This document shows, piece after piece, positions 1 through 6,302 of a DNA stretch of 6,989 nucleotides (the first letter of the stretch is position 1; each line of letters opens with the position of its first letter). The stretch lies in contig JAKABE010000177.1 of the NCBI GenBank assembly GCA_021801945.1, positions 1 through 6,989 on the forward strand. The letters run 5' to 3'. This DNA is from Acidobacteriota bacterium (GTDB lineage: Bacteria; Acidobacteriota; Terriglobia; Terriglobales; Acidobacteriaceae). The position numbers and the translations under genes are program-made. Under the pieces are notes generated by a model. The model ran no database searches, had not been told where the DNA came from, and saw nothing but the letters and a program-made list of their open reading frames with translations.

Positions 1-2953
1 GGGTGATCGTGGGCGGACTCTTTTGTCCACTGCAGGTGTTCAGAAATACCTGTCCAGTCACGTTCTGGCCGGCGCTGTTGACCGTAATGCTGTAGGTCTG
101 CGTGGCGTTGGTGTGCAGGCTGTCCTCAACCTTCACGCTGGTCAACGTCACCGTTCCGCTGGTGCCGGGCGTGCCGTTGATCGAAAGCGCGCTCCCGCCG
201 GTCGTGGATGCCGCCAGAGTGCCATTCCCCAAAGAAACACCCGATCCGCCGACCGACGTCCCGTTGATTGACCACGTGTAGGGTGGCACTCCGCCGGACG
301 CATTGATCGCCCCCGAGTAACTCTGGTTCACAGTCGCGTCTGGCAGCGGGTTGGGGCTGGCGGCCGGCAGCGCCACCGGAGTTGGATTGCTGACCGTAAT
401 CGTGTACCCGTTCTGCGTCACGCTCGCGTTCGTCGTCGTGTCTGTCAGCATCACGCTGAACGTAACCGTGGCCTGCGAAGTAGGTGTGCCGCTGATGGTC
501 ACTCTTCCGGCGCCGGGCGTCGCGCTCAGGCCGTCGCTGAGCCCCGTCACCTGCCACGAGAAGTTTCCGCTGCCGCCCGTGGCGTCGATCTCTCCGGTGT
601 AGGCCACCCCGGTGTAACCGTTCGACGGCAAGGAAGCGGGATTTGGCGCCGGCAATGAGAGCGCCCCGTAAATGGTGATTGTCAAGGCTTGCGTGGCCGT
701 GTGGTTGGCCGAATCCTTGACGTTGGCCGTGAAACTGGCAGTCCCGCTCTGTGTCGGAATGCCGGAAACCAGGCCCCCGGCACTGAGACTCAGACCGTAG
801 GTGCCAAGGTTGCTTGCGGTGGCCGACCAGGCGTAACCCGTTCCCGTTCCACCCGCAGCGTCCAGTATCTGCGAGTAGTTTGCTCCCGCGTACGTAACCG
901 GTAGCGTCGTTGTTGTGATGGTCAGCGTGCTGTACGCTGTCACCGAAAGATTCGCCGTGGCTGTGTGGTTCTCTGAGTCCTTCACTGTCACCGTAAAGTT
1001 CGCGGTTCCGCTGGACGTCGGCGTCCCGGTTACAAGACCGCCGGAGGAAAGGGATAGGTTCAGAGTTCCCAAGCTCGTGCTCCCGGCAGCGTCAGTCGAC
1101 CAGGAGTAGCCTATTTCCGAGCCGCCCGTTGCCGCGAGTTGCAGCGAATACGCCTCATTGACCGTCGCGCCAGGCAGGGTTGTGGGGCTGCTAACCGCCA
1201 GTGCGGCCTCAACCTTCAGGGAGAGGGTTGCGGAACCCGAATTTGAGATCGAGTCCGCCGCGGTAACGACCACATTGAACGTGCCCGCCGCGGTGGGCGT
1301 GCCGCCAATGACGCCCGCGGACGAGAGAGTCAATCCCGCCGGGAGCGAGGATCCGCTGGCCGCTGCCCAGGTCCAGGTATAGGGTGTTCCTGCGCCGCCT
1401 GTAGCCGCAAGAGTTGCCCCAGGATACACCGTGCCCTGGTACCCCGGGGGCAGTGAACTGGTGGTGACGCTCACGCCCGCTTGGACAACCAGGGAAAGGG
1501 TCGCACTGCCCTTGTTCGAAATCGAGTCCGCGGCCGTTACAACCACGCTGAAAGTCCCGGTGGTAGTGGGTGTGCCACCAACGGCGCCCGCTGGCGAAAG
1601 GGTTAATCCCGCTGGTAGCGAGGAGCCACTTGCCGCCGCCCAAGTCCAGGTATAGGGTGTTCCCACACCGCCCGTGGCCGCCAGTGTGGATGAGTAGGCC
1701 GATCCCGTATAGCCCGTTGGCAACGAGGCGGTGGTGACGCTCACTCCGGGCTTCACTGCTACGCTGAGTGTCGCGTGGCCCGCGTTCGAGGCCGAATCCG
1801 TGGCCGTGACGACAACGCTATAAGTACCCGCGGTGGTAGGCGTTCCGTTGACAAACCCCGCTGGCGAGAGTGCAAGCCCCGCCGGCAGCGAAGAACCGCT
1901 TGCCGCCGCCCAACTCCAGGTGTACGGTCCGCCATTGCCGCCTGTCGCCGCCAGCGTAGTGCCGGAGTAACTCGATCCCACGTAACCCACCGGTAGGGTC
2001 GCCGAAGTGGTGATCGAGACGGCTGAATAGCTGACCACAATCTGGTAGCTTTGGGTAGCCTCGTCGCCAAAGGCGTCGGCAGCCTTGACCGTGAAGTTGA
2101 ATGTGCCCACGTCTGCGGCTTTGCTCGGAGTTCCCGCAATGGCCCCCGTGCTCTGATTCAGGCTCAGGTCCGCCGGCAGTGCGCCGGCCGAGATGCTATA
2201 GGTCAGCGGTCCCGCGCCGCCCGTGGCTGCAGCGCTGCCCGCGTAGGCCACCCCATACGTGCTGGTGGCCGGCACGGTGCCGGTAAAACTGATCGCTGGA
2301 GCCGCCGTGATCGTCAGCGTCAACGGCGAAGAGGTCGCCGTCAACGCGTTCGGCGTCCCCGAATCCGTGTAAGTAAAGATCAGATTGCTATAGGTGCCCG
2401 CGCAGGATGCCAGAGGTGCTGTGCCGGAGGCGGCGGCGATCACGCCCATCGACGGATTCAGCGTCAGGCACGACGGCAGCGCGCTGCCGCTCGTCGAGAC
2501 CGCCCAGTTCTTGTAAGGCGGGATACCGCCGCTGCCCTTGAGCGTGATCGAGAAAGCTGTTCCGACCGCGCCCATTAGGTCGGTGCTGGTTGTGGCGACC
2601 GTGGGTTGGGCCGCCACCGTAAGCGTAACGCTCCCGGTCTTGCTCGAATCGGCCAGCGATGTCGCTGTTACCGTTGCCGTCTGGGCTGTGCTCGTCGCAG
2701 CGGGCGCCGTGTAGGTCGCCGAGGTCGTGCTCGTGTTGGACAGAGATCCGGCGCCGCTCATGCTCCACTTCACCCCTGCGGCGTTCTTATCGTTGGTGAC
2801 CGTCGCTGTCATTGTCAGCGTATTCGTGCCATCTACAGTGGTGGCCGACGCCGCTACTGCAACACCAATCGGTTTGGAGCTTCCCCCGCACCCCGACAGC
2901 CAGAAGAGCCAAAGAACTCCCACGCACAACAGCGCACATCTTTTCCCCGACAT
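1..2953 (-). CDS. Ig-repeat surface lipoprotein, 3' end outside window
   Basis: The frame is open from the ATG at 2953 to the left edge (984 full codons, no stop), so the C-terminus is missing. The start is well supported by GGGAGG five bases upstream. Residues 1-22 form a lipoprotein signal (positive KR at 4-5, hydrophobic core, lipobox LSGC with Cys22), followed by GGSS. Residue 28 to about 115 is an Ig-like domain with a YTAP motif. Then come about nine further Ig-like units of the He_PIG (putative Ig) type, each with a GxxY..L.ATGG turn, an aromatic strand, SLPAGL-like and GTPT motifs and a T-x-x-V strand. Cys162 and Cys184 could form a disulfide in the second unit. The last residues (NVTGQVFLNTC, Cys974) look like the start of a carboxypeptidase-regulatory-like domain. 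The protein is expected on the outer membrane or cell surface, in adhesion, binding or scaffolding; the ligand is unknown. It is divergent from the membrane regulator at 3152. Fold-level call is confident; role is inference. Confidence 0.5.
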   Translation of the reverse strand, partial: MSGKRCALLCVGVLWLFWLSGCGGSSKPIGVAVAASATTVDGTNTLTMTATVTNDKNAAGVKWSMSGAGSLSNTSTTSATYTAPAATSTAQTATVTATSLADSSKTGSVTLTVAAQPTVATTSTDLMGAVGTAFSITLKGSGGIPPYKNWAVSTSGSALPSCLTLNPSMGVIAAASGTAPLASCAGTYSNLIFTYTDSGTPNALTATSSPLTLTITAAPAISFTGTVPATSTYGVAYAGSAAATGGAGPLTYSISAGALPADLSLNQSTGAIAGTPSKAADVGTFNFTVKAADAFGDEATQSYQIVVSYSAVSITTSATLPVGYVGSSYSGTTLAATGGNGGPYTWSWAAASGSSLPAGLALSPAGFVNGTPTTAGTYSVVVTATDSASNAGHATLSVAVKPGVSVTTASLPTGYTGSAYSSTLAATGGVGTPYTWTWAAASGSSLPAGLTLSPAGAVGGTPTTTGTFSVVVTAADSISNKGSATLSLVVQAGVSVTTSSLPPGYQGTVYPGATLAATGGAGTPYTWTWAAASGSSLPAGLTLSSAGVIGGTPTAAGTFNVVVTAADSISNSGSATLSLKVEAALAVSSPTTLPGATVNEAYSLQLAATGGSEIGYSWSTDAAGSTSLGTLNLSLSSGGLVTGTPTSSGTANFTVTVKDSENHTATANLSVTAYSTLTITTTTLPVTYAGANYSQILDAAGGTGTGYAWSATASNLGTYGLSLSAGGLVSGIPTQSGTASFTANVKDSANHTATQALTITIYGALSLPAPNPASLPSNGYTGVAYTGEIDATGGSGNFSWQVTGLSDGLSATPGAGRVTISGTPTSQATVTFSVMLTDTTTNASVTQNGYTITVSNPTPVALPAASPNPLPDATVNQSYSGAINASGGVPPYTWSINGTSVGGSGVSLGNGTLAASTTGGSALSINGTPGTSGTVTLTSVKVEDSLHTNATQTYSITVNSAGQNVTGQVFLNTCSGQKSPPTIT
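1202..2020 (-). repeat. Three tandem ~90-residue Ig repeat copies
   Basis: Within the lipoprotein gene, residues about 312-403, 404-493 and 494-584 are successive copies of one domain. The same landmark (the TW of the aromatic strand) recurs at 1914, 1644 and 1371, giving periods of 270 and 273 bp. Each copy begins with VS(I/V)TT and carries PYTW, WAAASGSSLPAGL and GTPT motifs. The second and third copies share a run of 23 identical residues (codons at 1595-1663 and 1322-1390), yet 10 of those 23 codons differ synonymously. Flanking units on both sides keep the same plan but are more diverged. Confidence 0.5.
2888..2953 (-). other. Lipoprotein signal peptide and lipobox
   Basis: The first 22 codons of the Ig-repeat protein encode a short n-region with Lys4-Arg5, a hydrophobic stretch rich in Leu, Val and Trp, and the lipobox Leu19-Ser20-Gly21-Cys22. 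Lipid attachment at Cys22 and cleavage before it by signal peptidase II are predicted from the known lipobox consensus. Gly23-Gly24-Ser25 follow, with no Asp at +2, so an inner-membrane retention signal of the enterobacterial kind is not seen. Confidence 0.5.
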
Positions 2954-2958
2954 CTCAG

Positions 2959-2964
2959 CCTCCC
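2959..2964 (-). promoter_or_regulatory. Shine-Dalgarno site of Ig lipoprotein
   Basis: On the minus strand GGGAGG lies five bases before the ATG at 2953. This is a near-consensus ribosome binding site at good spacing, and it fixes the start codon in agreement with the lipoprotein signal that follows. Confidence 0.5.
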
Positions 2965-3020
2965 GGCTCCGCTAGAGAGCATTCATCATCATTCAGAGCG
3001 AAATGGTGAGACTGCGCAAT

Positions 3021-3081
3021 CGAAATTAGCCGAAATCGCCTAACTTCGGTCAATTTCGGCCACTTTCGCGCCGATTTCGCC
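3021..3081. promoter_or_regulatory. Helically phased GAAAT/TTTCG element array, possible operator
   Basis: Six related short elements occur in 61 bp: CGAAAT at 3021 and 3031, then CTTCGG at 3045, TTTCGG at 3055, TTTCGC at 3065 and TTTCGC at 3076. Spacing is about 10-11 bp within each orientation group and there is one change of orientation. This gives a perfect inverted repeat, GCCGAAAT (3029-3036) against ATTTCGGC (3053-3060), with 16 bp between the arms. The inverted repeat overlaps the -10 and flanks the -35 of the lipoprotein promoter. Elements one helical turn apart on the same DNA face are typical of cooperative regulator binding or of bent DNA. Binding by the neighbouring HTH protein is inference. 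Confidence 0.5.
3025..3053 (-). promoter_or_regulatory. Putative promoter for Ig lipoprotein
   Basis: Read on the minus strand, TTGACC (3053-3048, 5/6 to the sigma-70 -35 consensus) is followed by a 17-bp spacer and GCTAAT (3030-3025, 4/6 to TATAAT). The predicted transcript would start near 3018 and have a leader of about 65 bases before the ATG at 2953. The promoter lies within the TTTCG-like element array, so a protein bound there would occlude it. Sequence match only; no start site is known. Confidence 0.5.
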
Positions 3082-3084
3082 GTC

Positions 3085-3113
3085 TTGACGGATCGCCTGC
3101 GATCTGGTAGAAG
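3085..3113 (+). promoter_or_regulatory. Putative promoter for HTH/TPR regulator
   Basis: TTGACG (3085-3090, 5/6 to the -35 consensus), a 17-bp spacer and TAGAAG (3108-3113, 4/6 to TATAAT) point to the gene starting at 3152. Transcription would begin near 3120. The spacer holds a perfect palindrome, and an inverted repeat GCAAT-N5-ATTGC (3113-3127) covers the likely start site. The -10 lacks the final T, so the promoter may be weak or activator-dependent. Confidence 0.5.
3091..3104. promoter_or_regulatory. 14-bp palindrome between -35 and -10, candidate operator
   Basis: GATCGC-CT-GCGATC is a perfect inverted repeat with 6-bp arms and a 2-bp centre. It starts immediately after the -35 hexamer of the regulator promoter and ends three bases before the -10. 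That position is typical of repressor operators or of MerR-type activator sites in promoter spacers. The regulator encoded just downstream has an HTH domain, so autoregulation is the simplest reading, but it is not shown by the sequence. Confidence 0.5.
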
Positions 3114-3151
3114 CAATAGGAAATTGCGGGACTCGTTGAAGAGAGATTTCT

Positions 3152-4963
3152 ATGGGTGAAAGTCCGAAATCCCGCTTCCCCGCTCAGAGAAGTGCTTCTG
3201 AGCGGCTGGACAGTTGGAAACGAATTGCGGCTTACCTCGACCGCGATCCGCGCACCGTGCAGTTGTGGGAAAAGCAAGAGGGCTTGCCCGTTTACCGCTT
3301 GGGCCATCACACCCGGTCGAGCGTGTATGCCTATAAAGAAGAGATCGACGAGTGGTTAGAGGCTCGCTCAAGAAAAGAGACTTCCGGTGACGCGGGCACC
3401 ACCCCTCCGCCCACGCCAATTCCGCCCACGCCAATATCGATACCTCGAAAACGGCGCATTTATGGACTTGCGGCGCTCGGGTTAACCGCGCTGCTGCCGG
3501 CGCTGGTGTGGATCGCCAGCCATCGTAAAGTGCGGGCTCTGCCGTCTGGCTCGATCCTCGCCGTCCTTCCCTTTGAGAACCGGACCTCAAACAACGATCT
3601 GTTAGCCGATGAGCTGACCGACGGTCTCATCTCCGACCTGGGAAGAATCGGGAAGATTCAGGTCATCTGCGAGCCTTCAATGTTGGCCTTCAAAGCCCGC
3701 AATCTCCCCTTGCCGCAGGTCGCCGCCCAATTACACGCCTCGCTCGTCCTCCAGGGCTTCGTCAGCCAATCGGACAATCAAATCCAGGTCACCGTGAATC
3801 TCGTGAACCCCGCCAAGGAAGCGCCTCTGTGGAGTGCGGCCTATACGAACAGCGGCGGCAGCTTACTCGCTTTTCAGAATGCCGTCGCCTCCAAAGTGGC
3901 TATCGGCGTGACGCGCCGCGTCACCGGCTCGGCGCCATCGATGGTCTTCCCTTTGGGAGCCGCCGATCCAAGAGCCATGCGCGCTTATCTCACCGGACTG
4001 TCCTATTTGCAGCGGTACGATGCGCCGGGCCTGAAAAAGGCCATCTCCTGCTTTGGCCAAGCCATCGCTATTGATCCCAGGTATGTCCCCGCCTACGCTG
4101 GCATGGCGGAATCTTATGACCTGATCGCCAGCCTCGGCGTCTTTTCAAGTGCCGACTCCTTCCAACGAGCCAAAGCCACTGCGCGCATTGCCCTTACCCT
4201 CGATCCCTCTTCGGCGTCCGCCTACAATGCGCTGGCCTTTGCCACCTGCCGCCGGGATTGGGACTTCCCCCGCGCTGAGCACTACTTTCGAAAGGCCATC
4301 GAGCTGAATCCCGACAATGCCCTCGCCCACCAGTGGTATGGGAACTTCCTTGCCGACATGCTCCGCTTCGACCAGAGCCTTGCCGAGTTCCGTAAGGCCG
4401 ATGAGCTTGATCCCCTCTCCCCGATGGCGGGCAGCGATCTGGCCGACGGCTACCTCGATGCCGGCCGACTGGCCGAGGCTGGCGCGGAACTCAAGCGCGT
4501 CCTCGACCTTTATCCTGACTTCGTTCCCGCCGATCTTTTTCGCATCCGGCTCTATTTGCGCAAAGGCGATCTAGCCGCCGCCGAAGTCGAAGCTAGAGTC
4601 TATTTCCAGCGCACCGGCAACGAAACTCCTTGGAGAACGATCGAGGTTCAGCGCCTGGTCGCCGCCGGAAATCTGCAGCAAGCCCGCGATGCAGTACGCA
4701 GCCTGCTCGCCGGAGCAAACGCCCCTGTCTTCGATTCCTATCGAGCAGCCCGGCTCTTCTTTGCCACCGGACAAAAGGAGGCCGGTTACCGCGCTTTGGA
4801 GCAAGCGTACCGCGAACGATCCTGGCGCATGGTAGCGTTGTTGGTCGATCCGGGCTTTGCATCGGTGCGCAATGAGCCGCGCTTCCGCGCCTTGGCTCGG
4901 CGCGTGGGCCTGCCTGTTGCCGGTGATCTTCCCCCCGTGAAAATGCAAAGTCGCGCCTCTTGA
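3152..4963 (+). CDS. Membrane-bound HTH regulator with FlgO/TolB-N-like and TPR domains
   Basis: This 603-residue protein looks like a one-component transmembrane regulator. Residues 19-72 form a MerR/excisionase-like helix-turn-helix (WKRIAAYL, RTVQLWEKQEGLPVYR, then an aromatic/acidic wing ending in WLEAR). A Pro/Thr linker (84-98) and basic RKRR (99-102) precede one membrane segment (about 104-122). Residues about 134-250 resemble the FlgO/TolB N-terminal domain (ILAVLPFENRT, then LADELTDGLISDLG). Residues about 290-460 carry TPR repeats with FRKAIELNPDNALAH-like signatures, and the C-terminus has the DPGF..VRNEPRFRALARRVGLP motif common at the end of acidobacterial TPR proteins. The HTH should be cytoplasmic and the TPR part periplasmic, as in CadC/ToxR-type regulators. 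No kinase or cyclase domain is present. The start has a weak GAAGAGAG six bases upstream. Target genes, including the divergent lipoprotein, are inferred from position and operator-like DNA. Confidence 0.5.
   Translation: MGESPKSRFPAQRSASERLDSWKRIAAYLDRDPRTVQLWEKQEGLPVYRLGHHTRSSVYAYKEEIDEWLEARSRKETSGDAGTTPPPTPIPPTPISIPRKRRIYGLAALGLTALLPALVWIASHRKVRALPSGSILAVLPFENRTSNNDLLADELTDGLISDLGRIGKIQVICEPSMLAFKARNLPLPQVAAQLHASLVLQGFVSQSDNQIQVTVNLVNPAKEAPLWSAAYTNSGGSLLAFQNAVASKVAIGVTRRVTGSAPSMVFPLGAADPRAMRAYLTGLSYLQRYDAPGLKKAISCFGQAIAIDPRYVPAYAGMAESYDLIASLGVFSSADSFQRAKATARIALTLDPSSASAYNALAFATCRRDWDFPRAEHYFRKAIELNPDNALAHQWYGNFLADMLRFDQSLAEFRKADELDPLSPMAGSDLADGYLDAGRLAEAGAELKRVLDLYPDFVPADLFRIRLYLRKGDLAAAEVEARVYFQRTGNETPWRTIEVQRLVAAGNLQQARDAVRSLLAGANAPVFDSYRAARLFFATGQKEAGYRALEQAYRERSWRMVALLVDPGFASVRNEPRFRALARRVGLPVAGDLPPVKMQSRAS
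3407..3436 (+). repeat. 15-bp tandem duplication in the Pro-rich linker
   Basis: The unit CCGCCCACGCCAATT/A occurs twice head to tail (3407-3421 and 3422-3436), with only the last base differing. It is in frame and encodes two successive PPTPI pentapeptides in the linker between the HTH and the membrane segment of the regulator. A five-residue unit can expand or contract without a frameshift, changing linker length only. Confidence 0.5.
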
Positions 4964-4989
4964 CTAGAAGCTGTTAACGGACCCTAGTC
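4962..4989. terminator. Inverted repeat spanning both convergent stop codons
   Basis: GACTAG (4962-4967) and CTAGTC (4984-4989) are perfect 6-bp arms around a 16-base loop. They overlap the TGA of the regulator (4961-4963) and the TAG of the transporter (4986-4984). The convergent genes leave only 20 bp between stops, so a shared terminator would have to sit here. The stem is short and no T-run follows on either strand, so intrinsic termination is doubtful. Confidence 0.5.
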
Positions 4990-6231
4990 CGCCGTCATTT
5001 CCCTGCCCTTTGCCTCGCGGCCCAGCATCGCCAAACCAGCCAGCACCAGCGCCACCACCACTACCGTAATCGCCAGCACCGCCGGATAGTTGTGCCAGTG
5101 CTCGGCCGCCAGCGCCTGCCCCGCGCCGTTCCACGAGGTGATGAGCGCGCCAAGCGTATAGGCCAGGCCCGGTGCGGTGGCCCGCACCGGACCCGGTGAT
5201 AACTCGGTGAGGTAGGCCGGAACCACTCCCCACGCCCCTTGCACCATGAACTGCATCAGCACCGCACCAATGCCCAACATGAGGGCCGTGTGTCCGAATG
5301 CGTACAGCGGAATCACGGGGATGGACAAAAGCGCCGCCGTCACAATGGCCGGCTTGCGGCCCCAATATTCCGAAAAGGCACCGAAGACAACTCCGCCGCC
5401 GATGGAGCCCAAACCATACAGCACGCCGATCAATCCGATGGTTTCCGGCGTGAGCTTTGCGTGCACCGCCAGAAACGTCGGATACAAGTCCTGGGTGCCG
5501 TGCGAAAAGCTCATAAAGGCCGTCATCAGCAGCACCAAAAACAGAAACGTGGGCAGAAACTCCCTGAGATGCGGCGGAATTATAGGCGCGGCCGAAACGC
5601 CCTTCAAACGCGCACCCGACTTGCGCTCCTTTTCTCCGGCCAGCCATACCGGCGACTCCGGCACGCGCGCCCGCACATAGAGTGTCAGGGCGGCCGGTAG
5701 GGCGCCCAACACAAACAATCCCCGCCAGCCGATGCGCCCAAAAAATAGCGCGAAGGCCGCCGAGGCCAGTATCGACCCGAGCGCGTATCCCTCCTGCAAA
5801 ACGCCGGAGACAACGCCGCGGCCCTCCTTCGGTAGGGTCTCGAAGGCCAGCGCCGCGCCCACGCCCCATTCGCCGCCCATGGCAAAACCGTAAAACGCAC
5901 GCAACACCAGCAAGACATTGAGCGTCGGCGCAAAGGCACAGGCCAGCTCAATCAGCGAAAAGCTCAGAATGTTGATCATCAGTACCGGGCGGCGGCCGCA
6001 GCGGTCAGCCAAGACACCAAAAACAAGAGCTCCCACCGGCCGGAAAAGCTGGGTGAGAAAAACCGCCTCCATGATCGCCGAGGGTTCCGCATGGAACTCC
6101 CCTGCAATCGCCTTCACACAAAAGATGAGCAGAAAAAAATCGAGACTATCGAGCGACCATCCCAGAAATGCAGCCAGAAAGACGCGGCGCTCTACGGGCT
6201 TGAGCCGCTGCAGATCGTTCCAAAGGGACAT
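4984..6231 (-). CDS. MFS carrier, SHS family, probable monocarboxylate:H+ symporter
   Basis: The protein (415 aa from the ATG at 6231) has the hydrophobic pattern of a 12-segment MFS carrier. Using that start, residues 22-41 form the first segment with the SHS-like GWSLDSLDFFLL. Loop 2-3 has motif A, GVLADRCGRRP (72-82). GFAMGGEWG (115-123), LQEGYALGS (145-153) and PESPVWL (191-197) match the sialate:H+ symporter/lactate permease family. SHGTQDLYPT (243-252) fits most of the Jen1-type signature NXX[S/T]HX[S/T]QDXXXT; the leading Asn is replaced by Met240. This favours lactate, pyruvate or another short monocarboxylate over sugars, but the substrate is not proven. The frame extends to a GTG at 6261 (10 extra residues, CLRSAILRC); neither start has a good Shine-Dalgarno. 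I prefer the ATG because MSLW...LKPVERR is the usual N-terminus. It converges on the regulator gene and is co-oriented with the glycosyltransferase about 300 bp upstream. Confidence 0.5.
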   Translation of the reverse strand: MSLWNDLQRLKPVERRVFLAAFLGWSLDSLDFFLLIFCVKAIAGEFHAEPSAIMEAVFLTQLFRPVGALVFGVLADRCGRRPVLMINILSFSLIELACAFAPTLNVLLVLRAFYGFAMGGEWGVGAALAFETLPKEGRGVVSGVLQEGYALGSILASAAFALFFGRIGWRGLFVLGALPAALTLYVRARVPESPVWLAGEKERKSGARLKGVSAAPIIPPHLREFLPTFLFLVLLMTAFMSFSHGTQDLYPTFLAVHAKLTPETIGLIGVLYGLGSIGGGVVFGAFSEYWGRKPAIVTAALLSIPVIPLYAFGHTALMLGIGAVLMQFMVQGAWGVVPAYLTELSPGPVRATAPGLAYTLGALITSWNGAGQALAAEHWHNYPAVLAITVVVVALVLAGLAMLGREAKGREMTAD

Positions 6232-6290
6232 GCACCGGAGGATAGCAGACCTCAGGCACACCCTGGCGGACCAGCCTGCCCCCTCGATAG

Positions 6291-6302
6291 CATCTCTCCT
6301 TT
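6291..6302 (-). promoter_or_regulatory. AAAGGAG site next to an out-of-frame ATG
   Basis: On the minus strand AAAGGAG (6302-6296) is the only strong Shine-Dalgarno-like sequence upstream of the transporter. It lies two bases from an ATG (6293-6291) that opens a 13-codon frame ending at TGA (6254-6252), 20 bases before the transporter ATG and in another frame. It could serve a tiny leader peptide with reinitiation, or be chance. The two-base spacing is too short for efficient initiation, so I do not call a gene. Confidence 0.5.

Noticed and set aside
1202..2020. Regular ~270-bp repeats considered as a CRISPR or non-coding satellite
   Set aside because: The period is a whole number of codons, differences are largely synonymous, and the units encode Ig domains, so this is protein repeat structure.
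2051..2578. Arg-rich plus-strand frame of 175 codons opposite the Ig protein
   Set aside because: Its Arg/Ala/Gly-rich composition comes from reading GC-rich Ig codons on the wrong strand; the minus-strand frame is continuous and has repeated domain structure.
2606..3043. Plus-strand frame crossing the lipoprotein signal region and the control region
   Set aside because: It runs antisense through the lipoprotein start and the operator array and has no domain signature.
5239..5700. Plus-strand frames of about 150 codons opposite the transporter
   Set aside because: They are the antisense reading of MFS membrane segments; composition is His/Arg/Gln-rich and no domain is recognisable.
4964..5869. 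Long minus-strand open frame of about 300 codons inside the transporter gene
   Set aside because: It overlaps the MFS gene in another frame, is rich in Gly/Arg/Ala as expected from GC-rich out-of-frame reading, and shows no family motif.
6252..6293. 13-codon leader peptide gene before the transporter
   Set aside because: The Shine-Dalgarno is only two bases from the ATG, the peptide has no run of regulatory codons, and there is no attenuator hairpin nearby; kept only as a start-site question.
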